A stretch of DNA of 64,000 nt from Nelumbo lutea (GCA_022828595.1 JAKGHH010000008.1:22126378-22190377), one strand, 5' to 3'; shown: positions 1-11,206, counted from the first letter of the stretch. Numbers and translations: made by a program. The notes: generated by a model from the letters alone, not told the origin.

Positions 1-659
1 CCTTAACAAAAAACCTAGGCCCAAAACCAAATTTTCTGGGCTGGGCTGGACTGGACTGAAATAATCACCCCTAGTTGTAGCTAGTATATTGTTTACGAGA
101 TTTACTTAAAAAAAAAAGAGGAAATAGTAGAAGAGCTAGGATGGTAATGTTTACCCTAAAAATGGATTTCCATATACCTGCCTTGATAGGGTGTTTTTTT
201 TTTTTTCTTTTGCTTGAAAGACAGATATAGATTTTGGGGAGGAGGCGAGTTTTGGGATTCTACAACCTGTACAGGTATCAGTATATAAGGTATGGTATTA
301 GGCTAAATCCAATGCTTTCCACCCACATATTGTTGGAAAGCAATATGAACTTTATGTATTAGATATTGGTTTTAATAATAATTTGAATTTTATGTAAGGA
401 TAATTGATAATTTAGGTATTTTTTTCATGTCTTAATCAAATAATTGGAAATTTTACTGTTTATTTATGTTATTTGACTTATTTATTGCTTATATATAACA
501 AGGAATAATTGGAAATTAGATGTGGGTTCTAAATCCAACCTGCCCCACTCTTGAATGCGGGGATGTTAGGTTCAGGGAGGATTTTGCATTTATATATCTG
601 TATAGAGGGTTTGGATTCTTAAAAATCCAACCCGCTACAAGTTTTGGGGCAGATACAGG

Positions 660-1310
660 TTGGAAGGTTTAGGGATGTGGGTAAGATCTAGAATTTATGA
701 AACCCTCCCAAACCTACCCATTTCAACTTGTGGCCATGAAAAAATATTGGAACTTGGGAGACAAATGCATGCTGAATTTGTCGGCGAGCACGTCTCGCAG
801 GTCGCTAGGTCAGTGCCTGTGCCAGGCCGCCAGTTCGCGCCTGGGCCAGGCCGCCAAGTGGGACACCATCAACTTGGCTAACGCAAGATGTTGCCTAAGT
901 GGTTTCGGGTGTCACCTACTTGTTCCGGGGTGCCATGTGTCACAATATCATTGGAGGTCCAAATCCGGCCTCATCAATATATCCCTTAAACATTATTCAT
1001 GTGTTGTGGATATGTTGGGCAAGACAGGGCGGCTTGATGAGGTAGAGGAGTTTGTGTGTCAGGTGTCAACAAAGCCATGGTTATCTGCATTGCAGAGCTT
1101 ACTTGGGGCTTGTAGTATTCATGGGAATGTCGAAATGGGTAAAAGGGCTAGTGAGAAGGGGGATGGTTTCTTCTCAGGTGGGGGCAATGGTTTCTTCTCC
1201 CCACGGCGACAACAGTTTCTTCTCAGGCAGCGGCAACAATTTCTTCTAACCGCGGCAGCAATAGTTTCTTCTCCCCACGATTGCCCAAATCGAATAGAAC
1301 CCAACTTTTA
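660..1310 (+). pseudogene. PPR-protein fragments, degenerate
   Basis: Two short stretches resemble PLS-class pentatricopeptide repeat proteins, which are organelle RNA-binding factors. Around 721-782 one frame reads ELGRQMHAEFV, like the conserved segment of PLS motifs. Around 985-1155 another frame reads HYSCVVDMLGKTGRLDEVEEF followed by LLGACSIHGNVEMGKRA, typical of the C-terminal E-type region. The stretches lie in different frames and are separated by unrelated GC-rich sequence. They are followed at 1155-1285 by a repetitive block of TTTCTTCTC units. A full PPR gene would be well over 1 kb, so this is a relic. An identical relic sits in the second copy at 20203-20853. Confidence 0.7.
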
Positions 1311-2040
1311 ATCATGGTTATTTTGGTCTTTTTAAAATTTATGATTTAAACAATTTAAAAAAATATATGGGAATTTCAGTAACTTGACAATAATCTGTAA
1401 TGTGAGTTGATGGAAATGGACCTAAAGTATAGGATATTCATCTGTAATTTATCCTGCTTTTGTAATAATACGGCATCGATTCTGTAAGATGCCTAATTGG
1501 ACCGGTCCAAACATTAAAATTAATAATCCAAATGTTAGCCTGACGTTATTATTGAAAATAGGTTATTAAACTTTTAAAATTAATAATCCAAATGAGGATA
1601 AATCTGAGGTAGTTACTGAAAATAAATTATTCAATTTTTAAAATAAAGAAAAAAAAGAAAAGGAAAAATCTCCCTAATGGGGACAAATCTGAGGTAGTTA
1701 TCAGGATTTTTATAACACATCTTACATCTTATAAATTAATACCTAATTAATCCATTCGATTATGGAAACCTCTCAATAACATGCATTAATTAAATTTTGC
1801 CAACAACCACAAAACGTAAAATACAACATAACAATGGTTAATGAATGCCAACAACCTCTCAATAACGTTATTTTGCCAATTAATCCTACACTTGCATGTG
1901 ACTTAATGGAAGTTTGAATTAAAATACAACATAACAATTATTAATGAATGCCCCTACGGTCTTATATCTTTTCCATTTGGTAATTAAGGAAGTAAGGAAC
2001 ATTAATTAACAGGCCTAAGGAATGGAATTGACTTTTTTGT

Positions 2041-2050
2041 CTATAAATAT
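2041..2050 (+). promoter_or_regulatory. TATA box of chitinase-like gene A1
   Basis: CTATAAATAT lies 105 bases before the ATG. The same box and the following bases recur at 21584 and, diverged, before the pseudogene at about 32777. This conservation across three copies supports it as the core promoter. Confidence 0.6.
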
Positions 2051-2154
2051 GCTCATTCTGAAAGGCATTCTATCCAGATAAACTATCCTTTCCAGGCTTC
2101 CAAAAAAAAAAGGGGACCTCTTTTGTGTTCGTTCTCCTCCTTCAGCTTCATTCC

Positions 2155-3376
2155 ATGGCAGTGGTTAAGGCCGGCTACTGGCTCCCAGACAGTGGAATCC
2201 CAGTGTCTGACATTGACGCATCTTTCTTTACACATTTCTTCTATGCATTCGTAGACTTAGACCCTCAGAACCAGGTTACAATCCCTCCCCAAGACCAAAT
2301 CTCTTTGTCCACCTTCAAGACCACACTGCAACGAAGCAACCCGAGTATTAAAACCCTTCTCTCCATTGGTGGAGAAAACACCCCAGCTGACTATTTTTCT
2401 TCCATGGCAAGTGATGCCACTTCTCGGAAGAAATTCATTGATTCTTCCATAGAAATTGCTCTAAAACATTCATTCGATGGGCTCAACCTTGACTGGAATT
2501 TCCTCGATACCGAAACTGATGATATGACTAACCTGGGTCTACTTTTGAAGGAGTGGAGAGCTAACGTGAAAGCCAAGGCAACTTCCGTTAGCCAACCGGC
2601 GGAATTGCTCTTAACGGCATCTGTTTATCACTCCCCAGAACGTCTTGCAGGCCGTGCAAGAATAACTTATCCAGTTGATTCAATGAAGGAGAATCTGGAC
2701 TGGGTCAACGTTAAGGCTTATGACTATTACATGCCGTATTCGTTTCAGGTTACTAGTTCTCATGCCCCTCTATACGAGCGGCATGGCCGACTCTGCACGA
2801 GTTCCTGCATCCAATCCTGGATTAGGGCCGGGTTGGCTCGTGATAAGATAGTTATGGGTTTGAATTTCTATGGCTTCGCATTTAAGCTCGCTGACCCTGC
2901 AAAAAATGGTCTGGGTGCACCAGCAATTGGCCCCTTTACCGCTGACGGTAAAATGTCTTACAAAGAAATCGATGCCTTCATTCAGAAAAACGAAGCAGCA
3001 ATATTATACAAAGCAGACATGGGGACTAATTACTGTCATTCTGGATCAACTTGGATTTGCTATGATGATGTAAAGGCAATTAAAACCAAGGTTAAATATG
3101 CTAGTAGGGAGGGACTACGTGGATTTTTCGCCTGGAACGTCACTGATGACGACGAGTGGATCCTTTCGGGAGTTGGTACGTATTATAAGTCCCACCGGTC
3201 CAAATTCTTCATTTCTTTACTTTAATATGCATCAGAAATTAAAGTAGAGACAAATTAAATTAGATGACTACTTGCTCAAATCCTAGTAATTACTTACATG
3301 CAGCAGTAGTGATTATATTATTAATTGTTTAATGTTGCTTTAATTTGCTTTTGCAGCCTCAGTAATGTGGAAATGA
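2155..3376 (+). CDS. GH18 class V chitinase-like protein A1, catalytic Glu replaced
   Basis: Glycoside hydrolase family 18 barrel, plant class V chitinase type. Exon 1 is 2155-3175. A GTACGT donor opens an intron at 3176 that closes with TTTGCAG at 3356. Exon 2 (3357-3376) adds the last residues in phase and a TGA; the unspliced frame would instead run to 3225. The first in-frame ATG is 2155, giving a protein of about 346 residues that starts at the first barrel strand (MAVVKAGYWLP). No signal peptide is encoded after that ATG, though a hydrophobic in-frame stretch lies just upstream (2119-2154) without an ATG. The family signature DxxDxDxE reads D108-G-L-N111-L-D113-W-N115, so the proton-donor Glu is Asn and one Asp is Asn. 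Hydrolysis is therefore unlikely. A carbohydrate-binding (lectin-like) role or loss of function is inferred. The protein is identical to that of gene A2. Confidence 0.85.
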
Positions 3377-3453
3377 TTAAACTGCATGCGATTGCTCAAT
3401 ACGTGGATTGATGCTGTGATTGCTATGGATCGATCATTGATCTTTATATTTTA

Positions 3454-3459
3454 AATAAA
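3454..3459 (+). promoter_or_regulatory. Poly(A) signal candidate of gene A1
   Basis: AATAAA lies 78 bases after the spliced stop codon. A second AATAAA is at 3637-3642. Either could direct 3' end formation. The GT-rich stretch 3488-3600 lies between them. Confidence 0.4.
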
Positions 3460-4177
3460 GACAGGGCTACCAGATTTAACAGTCCACCTTAAGTTGTAGT
3501 GTTTTAGATCTCTAGTTTGCTACTGTGTCTCCTGCCCTGTGTGCTTTAGTATTTGGTCTTTAGTCTGTTTGTGTTCCTTCACTTTTCAGTTAGTTGTTAT
3601 TGCTGTCATTTTAATTTGCTGGTTTAATGAAATATCAATAAAGGAAGTACTTTTGAAAAAACTAATTAAACCTCCCTTGAGGCTTATGCTTTATACTAAA
3701 ACCTTTCCTTAATTTGTTTTCAAAAAGTACTAATTAATTAACAACTCCATCTCCTATCAAATATTGTTTTAACTGTTATGTCTAAGGGAGGAATTAAAAG
3801 GAAAAAAATATACCCTAAACAGAGAGAGAGACAGAGAGAGAGTCTAGTTCAAACACAACGAATTTATCTGAATTTCCTCCTCAAATTAAGGATGGTCGCT
3901 CGTACCCATTTGCACCCGTGCATTGACTCTGCAACGTGTGTGCTGTGTGAGGAGGAAATACGAACTCAAACACAACCTGAAGATACACATACAGGCATTG
4001 AAGCATTTATCAAAAGTGAATACCATTTAATTTACACAGAAATAATATTTTTTTGAGACATGAAAATCCCAACAGAGACCACAATTCCATGACTGCAAAC
4101 TCAAGCAATGGTTCGATGTGTCATGAACCTGCAGAAGCAAGAAAAGAATTAAAAGAGAGCACTAATATTCACACAAT

Positions 4178-4357
4178 CAAACTGAATGAATCGCTACTTA
4201 TATCAACATATTCGCCAATATCCTTTTCAAGTAGTCATGATAGAGTTGAAGATCAACTCCAGCTGCTTCAAGGTTTGGGACAATAGTTACAAGATCCTTA
4301 GGAGGCACTTGATAATGGTAAACTTGATATTAGCTAGGTAATAAGGCCAACCGAAGT
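4178..4357 (-). pseudogene. Fragment of an unidentified gene, copy 1
   Basis: This stretch is nearly identical to 50987-51165 and clearly related to about 23480-23600. Read on the minus strand, the copy at 50987 gives an open stretch that includes KWPPKDLVTIVPNLEAAGVD and ends in a stop. The same reading here is broken by a one-base deletion in GGAGGCACTT (4307-4316), where the other copies have GGAGGCCACTT. I do not recognise the protein. In all three places the fragment lies downstream of a chitinase-like gene of the A type, which suggests it belongs to the ancestral tandem unit. Here it stops abruptly at 4357, where Tat retroelement sequence begins. Confidence 0.55.
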
Positions 4358-4923
4358 ACAAGTCACCCCCTCAGCCTAAGGGCTAAAACACCGAGGTAAC
4401 TAAGACCTTGGCATCAAGAAAGACAGTCACTTCAGTGGTGAAGGCAAAGTATGAAATATCAGAGGCGTAACCAGTTCGGGTCTGAACCCTACGAAGCATA
4501 GCTCGCCTCAACACATCGATTGGACCAAGGAACAACCTACAAGCATACAGTTCGGGCATACATAGTAATCGCTTCGCGGTATGCTATAAAGGTGCCCCCA
4601 AACACTAAGGGATAGCTCGAGATAACGACTACCGAAAAATCCTACTTTGGGTATGTAGCTCTAATAGCTCGAGTGATGAGATCGCTTTAGCAAAAAAAAA
4701 AATAAATAAATAAATATAAAAATAAAAAGAGCACACCATACTTAGAAGAAAAGAGAAATTTGATTGCCATGCCATAAAAAAAAAACCCGAGCCAAACAGC
4801 TCGAGAAAGTTCAACAAAAGATAAAAAAAGGGTACAGCCGCCCAAGAAGATCTTTTCAAGACTAGGTTTTGGCACCCGAGAGCCACCAGTAATCAGAAGA
4901 ACAGAAAAGCAGAGCCGCCAGCC

Positions 4924-6849
4924 TCAGGGGTCCACCTCGTCCTCATCCTCCGGGGAGTCAGGCTCTTCCTTCTCTGCCTGGTCCGCCGTCTCAAGAGCCT
5001 GGCCCTTCATTGTGATGCTGTCAAGGTTGAGCCCAGAGAATTTCTTCCGGACCAACCAGAGGCAGAGCTTGATTCCGGAGCGGTACAAGCTTGAGCCATA
5101 CTCCACTTGGAGGTTGTGATACTCCTGGGAGTCATTGAAGTCCCAGACTGCCTTCTCCCGCTCGGCCTTCACCATGGTGTCGAAGTTCCGAGTTCGGTCT
5201 AGAAGTGTGGACTCTAAGTCCCGAACCTGTTGGCGAAGGAGCTCCCTCTCCGCTGCCACCCTCGACGACTCCTCCCTGTACCGCGCGCTCTCCTCGGAAA
5301 GCCTGGCGATCTGCGCCTCCTGGTCACAGACGAGCAGCTCCTGGGCCTCACTCCCCTTGCGAGTGTGAAGGAGCTCACCCCGGGTCCGGTCAAGCTCGCC
5401 CTGGAGCTTTTGAACGATGACCCTCTGATTGCGAGCGTCGCCGGAGTGGATGATCGTCTGGAGGGCCATGGCGTGGATGGCGGAGTTAACCTGCTAATAA
5501 GAGACTAAGGTCAGAAGACAACAAAAGGAAGCAAAAAACGAGAAGAGGGGAAGGACCACTTACCACCATACAGTGAGAGGCGGCAAGCGCGGCGAGCTCC
5601 CCGGGCTCCATCTCCCCCCACTTAGTGATCTCCTCGTTGCAGATCGCCCTTTGGATCTTCTGCTTGGCCACAATGTAATCATTAACACCCTCCCAGTTCC
5701 CTACCGGGAGCCGCGGGTAGGGAAATCTACGGGAATGACCAGGGGGAACCACCCCTTGCTGCGGGAGCTCGCCCTCCTCGAGGCTACCTCCGCTAGCACC
5801 TCCTTCAGATGGAGGCAGCGGAACTTCAGGCGGTAGAGAAGTAAAGTCTGGCTCAACAGACTCGGAACTCAGGGCCCCCAGAGGTGGGAGTCCGGTCAGG
5901 ATGCGACCTCTTCACCTTGTGCTTTTGGTTGCTCGAGAGAAGGCGGCGCGCGTCAACACTAGACATGATGGCTGCCAAAAAACCACAAGGTATTAGTCCA
6001 GTGAAAAAAAACAAAGCATATTTATACACATGATATTTTTACAAGGCACTACGCAACCTACAAAGGCAAACTACCCGGACTCAGGCCAGCCTGTGCAAGC
6101 TTCTCCACGGTCAAGTAGTCCGAACAGAGGAAGCTTACCGATGCTCAGGATAGCATCGTTTTCCGAATTTCAGGGTCCAACTCGGCCCCGGGGTCCTGGA
6201 TGGCGCCCCTCCAAGAAGTTGGGAAGGGCCACCCCTCGGGGTTACGGACCACAAAATAGTCTCACTTCCAGGTAGGAATCTTGTTCGGTAGCTCGTACAG
6301 GAGCTTATAGCCGCGGCGGGGAGAGAGGTACTAAAAACGCCTTTCTGGAGGAGCTCCGGGAGTGGCATTCTTGATGCAGAGAATAGAAGCGAAAATATCA
6401 AGGTCAAGGGGAAGACAATACTCATAGCACAAAGAAATGATCCCAACCATGTTCTGGATGGCGTTGGGATGGAGCTGGTCGATGGTGACGTTGAAATGGT
6501 TTAACACCTCCACTATTAGGGGGTGCAGGGGAAGACGCAGGCCAGCCTCGAGCTGTTCCTGGAAAATCACTATATCGTTGGAACCATGTTCCCAGGGAAA
6601 GTTACCAGTGGGGATACTGTAGAGGAGGTCCCCGGGAAGGTGAAAGTAATGGATTAGAGACATGAGTCTCTCCATCGTCATGGAGGAGGGGCCGAAGGTG
6701 TCGGGCTCCCTCCCCCGAGAAGTAGAGGCCACATCACTGGAGGTCTCCCGAGCCTCCGAAACCTACTCCCAAGCTCCCCCTGAGCTCGAGGGGGCGTCGT
6801 CGTCCTGATTACCGCCCCGGGAATAAACATGGTACGAATATCTAGACAT
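4924..6849 (-). pseudogene. Antisense gene of Tat element (putative gypsy-type transposon protein), broken
   Basis: Read on the minus strand from an ATG at 6849-6847, this matches the antisense gene at 45573-47473. The N-terminal segment contains PTGNFPWEHG and RLPLHPLIVEVLNHFNVTID (about 6460-6650), characteristic of the plant domain Pfam calls a putative gypsy-type transposon protein (PF04195). The C-terminal block (5469-4924) is a long charged coiled coil rich in Glu, Arg and Leu, with an acidic tail ending at a stop. The blocks are in different frames. Two of the breaks fall where introns would be expected from the longer copy, but a stop near the N terminus shows decay. The function of this antisense protein in Tat elements is not established. 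Confidence 0.6.
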
Positions 6850-7322
6850 GATTGACAGAATGATTAAGACTCACCGAGAAAAAATGAAACGGTGTGAACG
6901 GAAGAGCTCGGGTAGACTTGATGGATGCGTGGCCTCAGAATCCGAAGACAGTAAGATAGCATGAAAGAAAATGAGGCCTAGGGGGCCCTCCTATTTATAG
7001 TCACTATGCCTCCGAATCAACGACTCAGATTGAGGCAGATCTGATGGTTCGCAGTCAAGCTGACCGCACGCCTTCTGAAACCGAAATGTAACTGGCTACA
7101 TGTCTCCCATGATTGAGGTAATGGCGGCTGCACGACATCCGGTGTTAAGAGGCACTTCAGCACGTTTTTCGGTATTCGAAAAGTCAGAAATCCCCTGATT
7201 CCCGCGCATACATTCAATATGAGCAGTCAATCAAGTTTGAAATTCGATCAAATCAACCCGTCACACTTCATGAACTCCTCACGCTAAGGTAGCACTCTTA
7301 GCCCGAGGAGTGGGGGGCAATT

Positions 7323-8260
7323 GATGGAGGATGATTTGACCCGACCCATTGAGACGATGACACGTGGACCTGACTCAGCACGAGCAACAACTCAGCACCA
7401 CAGCCTGACTGCAACTAAGTAACGAGCCTGTAGAACAGCTCGCTACGTCATAGCCCATTGTAGGGGGAGCTCGCTACAACGCGAGCTCCAGGTCCCCCGA
7501 GCTATTGAGAAGGGAATACTCCAAGACTATTTCAGCTCGCGAGCTAGGGTAACCAGCTCGCTCCAACACTTAGGCAGAAGAACTGCCCCAAAGACAATCT
7601 CGATCAGGGCCACCTCGAAGTATCGCTAGGAGCTCGCTTCAAAGTAGCTCGCGACAAAGATAGCTTGCTATGCAACAGGGTAGCTCGCTACAAAGTAGCT
7701 TACGACTAGGCAACACGACTCTCTCAAGAAGCTTCTATATGACAAGACCGTACCTGTCAGACTGCACCACGTCTCTCGACTGACGGCGCAGTCCCTGCCC
7801 ATTTGACAGTCTGCACCCACGTCTCTCGACAGATGGTGGCGTGCCTGTCCCTTCGGGACGTGTCACTCATCCAAGCGAGTAGTATGTTGTAACGATCACC
7901 TACGCAGCCCTGGCAAATAATGGCTGTGACAGGAGCCCAGTGGCGGTTACGCCCGATTTGACAAGAATGCCCCTATACAACCCCTTTAATCAAAGGGGAG
8001 AGGACTCTTGGATTTTCATCTGAACTTGAATTATCTTACTTGCTCACGAGCTAATCTTGAGACATAGTGATCTAGCGCGACCTACACTGTTAGCCTTTTA
8101 CACTCTTTTTCTTCCTCCCCAGCGTTTAACTTAAGCTTCGGAGTATTCCCGCTGGGCAAATCCCCTGGGAATCCTTCACCTTCGTCTTCTCAGGTGCCGT
8201 CCGTTGCCAGTAAGGAGACAGTTAGCAGCCAGATAAGAGTGCCCGGATGGTACCGCATCA
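7323..8260 (+). repeat. 3' LTR of the truncated Tat element
   Basis: It starts TGATGG directly after a polypurine tract and ends ACCGCATCA, like the CATCA ends of the other Tat LTRs in the window. It holds many short AGCTCG-centred words (for example GTAGCTCGCTACAAAG at 7679-7694) in imperfect repeats between about 7430 and 7710. No matching 5' LTR is present. Chitinase gene B begins only 250 bases after its end, so the LTR could influence that promoter. Confidence 0.7.
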
Positions 8261-8443
8261 CTGATCGACCCTCAGCACAAATAATATTTTATCAGAAACT
8301 TCATGGGGCCGATCATTTATTGATCTGAACCGTGAATTTTGAGCACACAGCAAAAATGACTCTGTCAAAGTTTACAAACGAAGCTACACCAAGATAAAGA
8401 CAATTAATCAAGCACTAATCACCCAAGTCAACGTCACGCTCAT

Positions 8444-8450
8444 TATATAA
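8444..8450 (+). promoter_or_regulatory. TATA box candidate of chitinase B
   Basis: TATATAA lies 61 bases before the ATG at 8511, in the 250-base gap between the Tat LTR and the gene. Confidence 0.45.
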
Positions 8451-8510
8451 TCAGACAAGACAAGCTTAAGTCGTCCAAGCTTCTCCTCCTTGCTTCCCAA
8501 ACTGCTAAAC

Positions 8511-9743
8511 ATGGCTGCCCAGAATCTTGTTTTACTTCTTTCTGGTCACCGTCCTCTCCTGTTTCATTGCAGGTGCGACCTCTGCTCCTCCAGTAATCAA
8601 GGGTGGGTACTGGCCTTCATGGCGGGCAGATACCGACCCTCCATCTACCATCCCAACTGCATACTTCACTCACCTCTTCTATGCCTTCGTCGGAGTAAAT
8701 GCGACAACTTATAAGCTAACCATCATGTCGACAGACGCTCAATGGATGAGAAACTTCACGTCCACCGTTCACAGAAAGAAGCCACCTTCAAAGGCCCTTC
8801 TCTCCCTCGGAGGAGGAAATGCCAGCCCGACTACCTTCTCCAACATGGCTACCAACGCCTCTAACCGTGCCACCTTCATCGCCTCCACCATCCAGGTTGC
8901 TCGCAAGTATGGCTTCGACGGCATTGATCTCGACTGGGAATTTCCGGAAGACGACCAGGACATGTCGAACCTCGCCGTTCTCTTCCGCGAGTGGCGTACT
9001 GCCTTCGAGAAGGAAGCACGTGCTTCCCTTCGGCCGCGCCTACTTATCTCCGCCGCTGTGCACTTCGCTTCTAGCTTTTTCTTGTCTGACGTAAAGCGGG
9101 CTTACCCGGTGAATGCGATACGTCGGTACGTTGACTTTGTGAGCCCCATGTGCTACGATTACCATGGCTCATGGGAGCCGTCGGCCACGGGTGCGCAGGC
9201 GCTGCTCTATGACTCGACAAGCAACATCAGCACGAGTTACGGCATTCAGTCGTGGATCCGAGCGGGCGTCCCGCCGAGGAAGCTGGTCATGGGTCTACCC
9301 TTGTATGGTCGCACATGGAAGCTGAAGGACCCGAATGTACACGGCATTGGAGCGCCAGCAGTCGGCGTGGGTCCTGGCGATAATGGGGTGTTACTGTACT
9401 TTCAGATTGTGGAATTTAATGCGGCCAATAATGCAACAGAGGTGTTTGATAAAAAGACAGTGTCCACTTACTCCTATGCAGGAACCAATTGGCTTGGCTA
9501 CGATAATGCCACGTCCATTAGATACAAAGTGGAGTTCGCCCGAGCACGCCGCCTCGGTGGGTACTTCTTCTGGGCACTTGGATATGATAAGGACTGGACT
9601 CTAACGAAGGAAGGTAAGCTTCTTGTGTTCTAACTGTAAATTTAACCAACTTAACTGATTGGTTCGATGTTTATGGAATACAAGTCTAATATTATGAGAC
9701 GTGTTTCATTTCAGCTTCCAGGACGTGGAACCGTCGATACTAA
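8511..9743 (+). CDS. GH18 class V chitinase B, active-site intact, start codon out of frame
   Basis: Predicted secreted endochitinase of family GH18. The open frame runs from 8527; exon 1 ends at 9613 (GTAAGC donor), the intron is 9614-9714 (TTTCAG acceptor), and exon 2 is 9715-9743, ending ASRTWNRRY and TAA. That tail is typical of plant class V chitinases. Counting from 8527, a hydrophobic leader (about residues 1-19) precedes GGYWPSW. The catalytic signature DGIDLDWEF is complete, with Glu about residue 138. MCYDYHGSW and FFWALGYD are kept. About seven Asn-X-Ser/Thr sites fit secretion. The only nearby ATG (8511) lies in another frame, and the chitinase frame has a stop at 8506-8508 and no ATG before 8725. 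A net one-base difference near 8526-8530 therefore separates start and body. It may be a real lesion or a sequence error. The coding part is GC-richer than gene A. Confidence 0.85.
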
Positions 9744-9870
9744 AAAGCACAGTGGATTTGTGTCTACGGCAAATTCTCTCTCTCTCTCTGCAGGGTGCAA
9801 CTCGTTCTCCAATTTAATAAGAATCGGTTGTTTTCTATGTAATTTGAAAGCATTTGAGATTTGTCTTATG

Positions 9871-9876
9871 AATAAA
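9871..9876 (+). promoter_or_regulatory. Poly(A) signal candidate of chitinase B
   Basis: AATAAA lies 128 bases after the spliced stop codon. A CT microsatellite (9775-9790) lies inside the presumed 3' UTR. Confidence 0.4.
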
Positions 9877-9899
9877 TCAAGGTCTGACAACTGAAAATC

Positions 9900-10377
9900 C
9901 CTTGCTTCATTTCGTGTTTTAACTGAATCCAATAAGAATTTTGTTGCTGGCCCAAACAAAACCATCTGCTCGTCGGATGATTAAATTAATTAACATAGGT
10001 AGTCATATTCAATTTATTGTTTTGTTTTAACTCTCTTGGTCATGGTGGATTGGTGGGACGATCCTTTTGATCTGTGAGGTGAATAAAATGGAAGAAACCA
10101 TAATTTATTCTTCCAGCCCCTTGGATCAGAAGTTCCATTCCACCAATTTTATGAGCCGTTTGGTAAGACTTTTTTGAAAGATCTTATGGAAGCTCTAACA
10201 GAAGTGAGTTTTTGCATTAAGATCTGTGCAGTTCGAAGACCGTTTGGTTAGGGTGATTATTCATATAACTGTTGGAAGACCACAACAGCCCGAAGACCGT
10301 TTGGTAATGCAAGTGTTTTTTGTGAGTAATATTACTTAATATGTGGGCAGATAACTCAAGTTTGATTACTTAATATG
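9900..10377. other. Noncoding spacer with short repeats
   Basis: No gene is seen. The words GACCGTTTGGT and close variants recur three times (about 10152, 10238, 10296), as in small decayed MITEs, but I cannot define ends. Confidence 0.35.
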
Positions 10378-11206
10378 TGCGTCCAGGTTTTGATTGTCCC
10401 TGGCGCGAGGTTCCTGTACCATGTGTGAGCTACTCCTTTGAACGTTGTCGAGAAGGCCACGCACATGCAGGACTCGTCAGCCCCAGCTAGGTGCATCTGG
10501 GACAGGAAGGAGTCCACATGATTGTTTGGATCAAAAGATCCATCGTATTTGTCTAGCGGAGGCATTTTGAAGTCCTTCGGCATCGGGGTCGCCAGGAGCT
10601 CGGAGGACAGAGGGGATGATCCGGAGAGGAGAGGAGCGGTCTTTGTGGCTACTGAGCTCGCCTCCTCTTTACCTTTTACCTGCTCTGGCTGGATGGGCCC
10701 GGCGAGCTGGCTAAGAACTGTAGTTCGTCGTGCCTTGCGACACCTTCGTTGCTGCTTCTTGATCGGCTCCGCATTGGTGCTGCTGACCTCTCTGTGTTCG
10801 GGTACCGTTCTGGCGCGGAGTGGCTCTGGTTGCTGTGGCTGACTGCCTTGGATGGAAGGGCCTCGCCTTGAGTCTGCGGCCAGAACCCCGAACCGGTTCC
10901 CTGCAAGCGAACCTTCATGATGCGAGGGCCGGGGTAAAATGGCTCTGGCGGGCTGAATATCTCCTGACCTGTTCGCCATGTTGCCCTGGGAAGCGGGCAG
11001 GGTGACTTGTCTGTCCCTCCTGCCGCGGGACGAGACCTGACTCCTAAGAGGAAGTGGAACTTGGGAGGTCACGCCTCGACGGGGAGAGCGAGTGTTCTGC
11101 CGACGAGATTGATTCTGTACCTCTGGGTGCCAGGGTGGAACCGGTTGCTGATTTTGTTGCAGAGGAGGGAATTGCTGCTGATACTGTTGCTGGTAGTTCT
11201 GTGCCG
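10378..11206 (-). pseudogene. Tat Gypsy gag fragment
   Basis: The minus strand encodes a Tat-type capsid segment. A Gln-rich stretch is followed by basic linkers, then MPKDFKMPPLDKYDGSFDP and CVAFSTTFKGVAHTWYRNLA, the core of the retrotransposon gag domain. The same segment occurs at 17669-18420 and, in a more diverged family, at 40380-40640. The fragment has no start, LTR or pol. It is cut at 10378 on its 3' side and near 11206 on its 5' side, where host-gene-like sequence follows. A 15-base word, GGTAGTTCTGTGCCG, occurs both at this junction (11192-11206) and inside the neighbouring fragment (11354-11368). Confidence 0.85.

Larger units (their letters stand above)
1..3908. repeat. Left copy of a 3.9-kb near-identical duplication
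   Basis: The sequence from base 1 matches 19543-23451 almost base for base. It carries the same PPR relic, promoter, chitinase-like gene and 3' flank. By eye I found only a one-base A-run difference near 107-116, T812/C20355 and A3722/G23265 before about 3790. From about 3790 to 3908 the copies differ at many positions, and beyond 3908 they part. The left end lies outside the window, so the true unit length is unknown. Intergenic DNA is as similar as coding DNA, which means the event is recent, or is a conversion, or is an assembly duplicate. Confidence 0.95.
4358..8260 (+). mobile_element. Truncated Tat-lineage Gypsy retrotransposon, 3' half
   Basis: The segment keeps the 3' part of a Tat element: remnants of the region after pol (4358-4900), an antisense gene (4924-6849), a noncoding spacer, a polypurine tract (GAGGAGTGGGGGG, 7304-7316) and a 3' LTR (7323-8260). 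Its architecture is the same as in the complete element at 38607-48974, where an antisense gene also sits between pol and the 3' LTR. The 5' LTR, gag and pol are missing. Bases 4358-4420 resemble 61440-61500 in the old Tat element near the right end of the window. Confidence 0.8.

Noticed and set aside
1119..1304. Open frame opposite the PPR relic
   Set aside because: Arises from the TTTCTTCTC repeat read in reverse; no family features.
2391..2576. Minus-strand open frame inside chitinase A1
   Set aside because: A shadow of the GH18 exon; repeated at 21934 for the same reason.
3778..4056. Open frame after chitinase A1
   Set aside because: Crosses the end of the duplication and a GA repeat; no family resemblance.
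10522..10842. Plus-strand open frame over the gag fragment
   Set aside because: Complement of Tat gag; repetition at 17841 follows gag homology.
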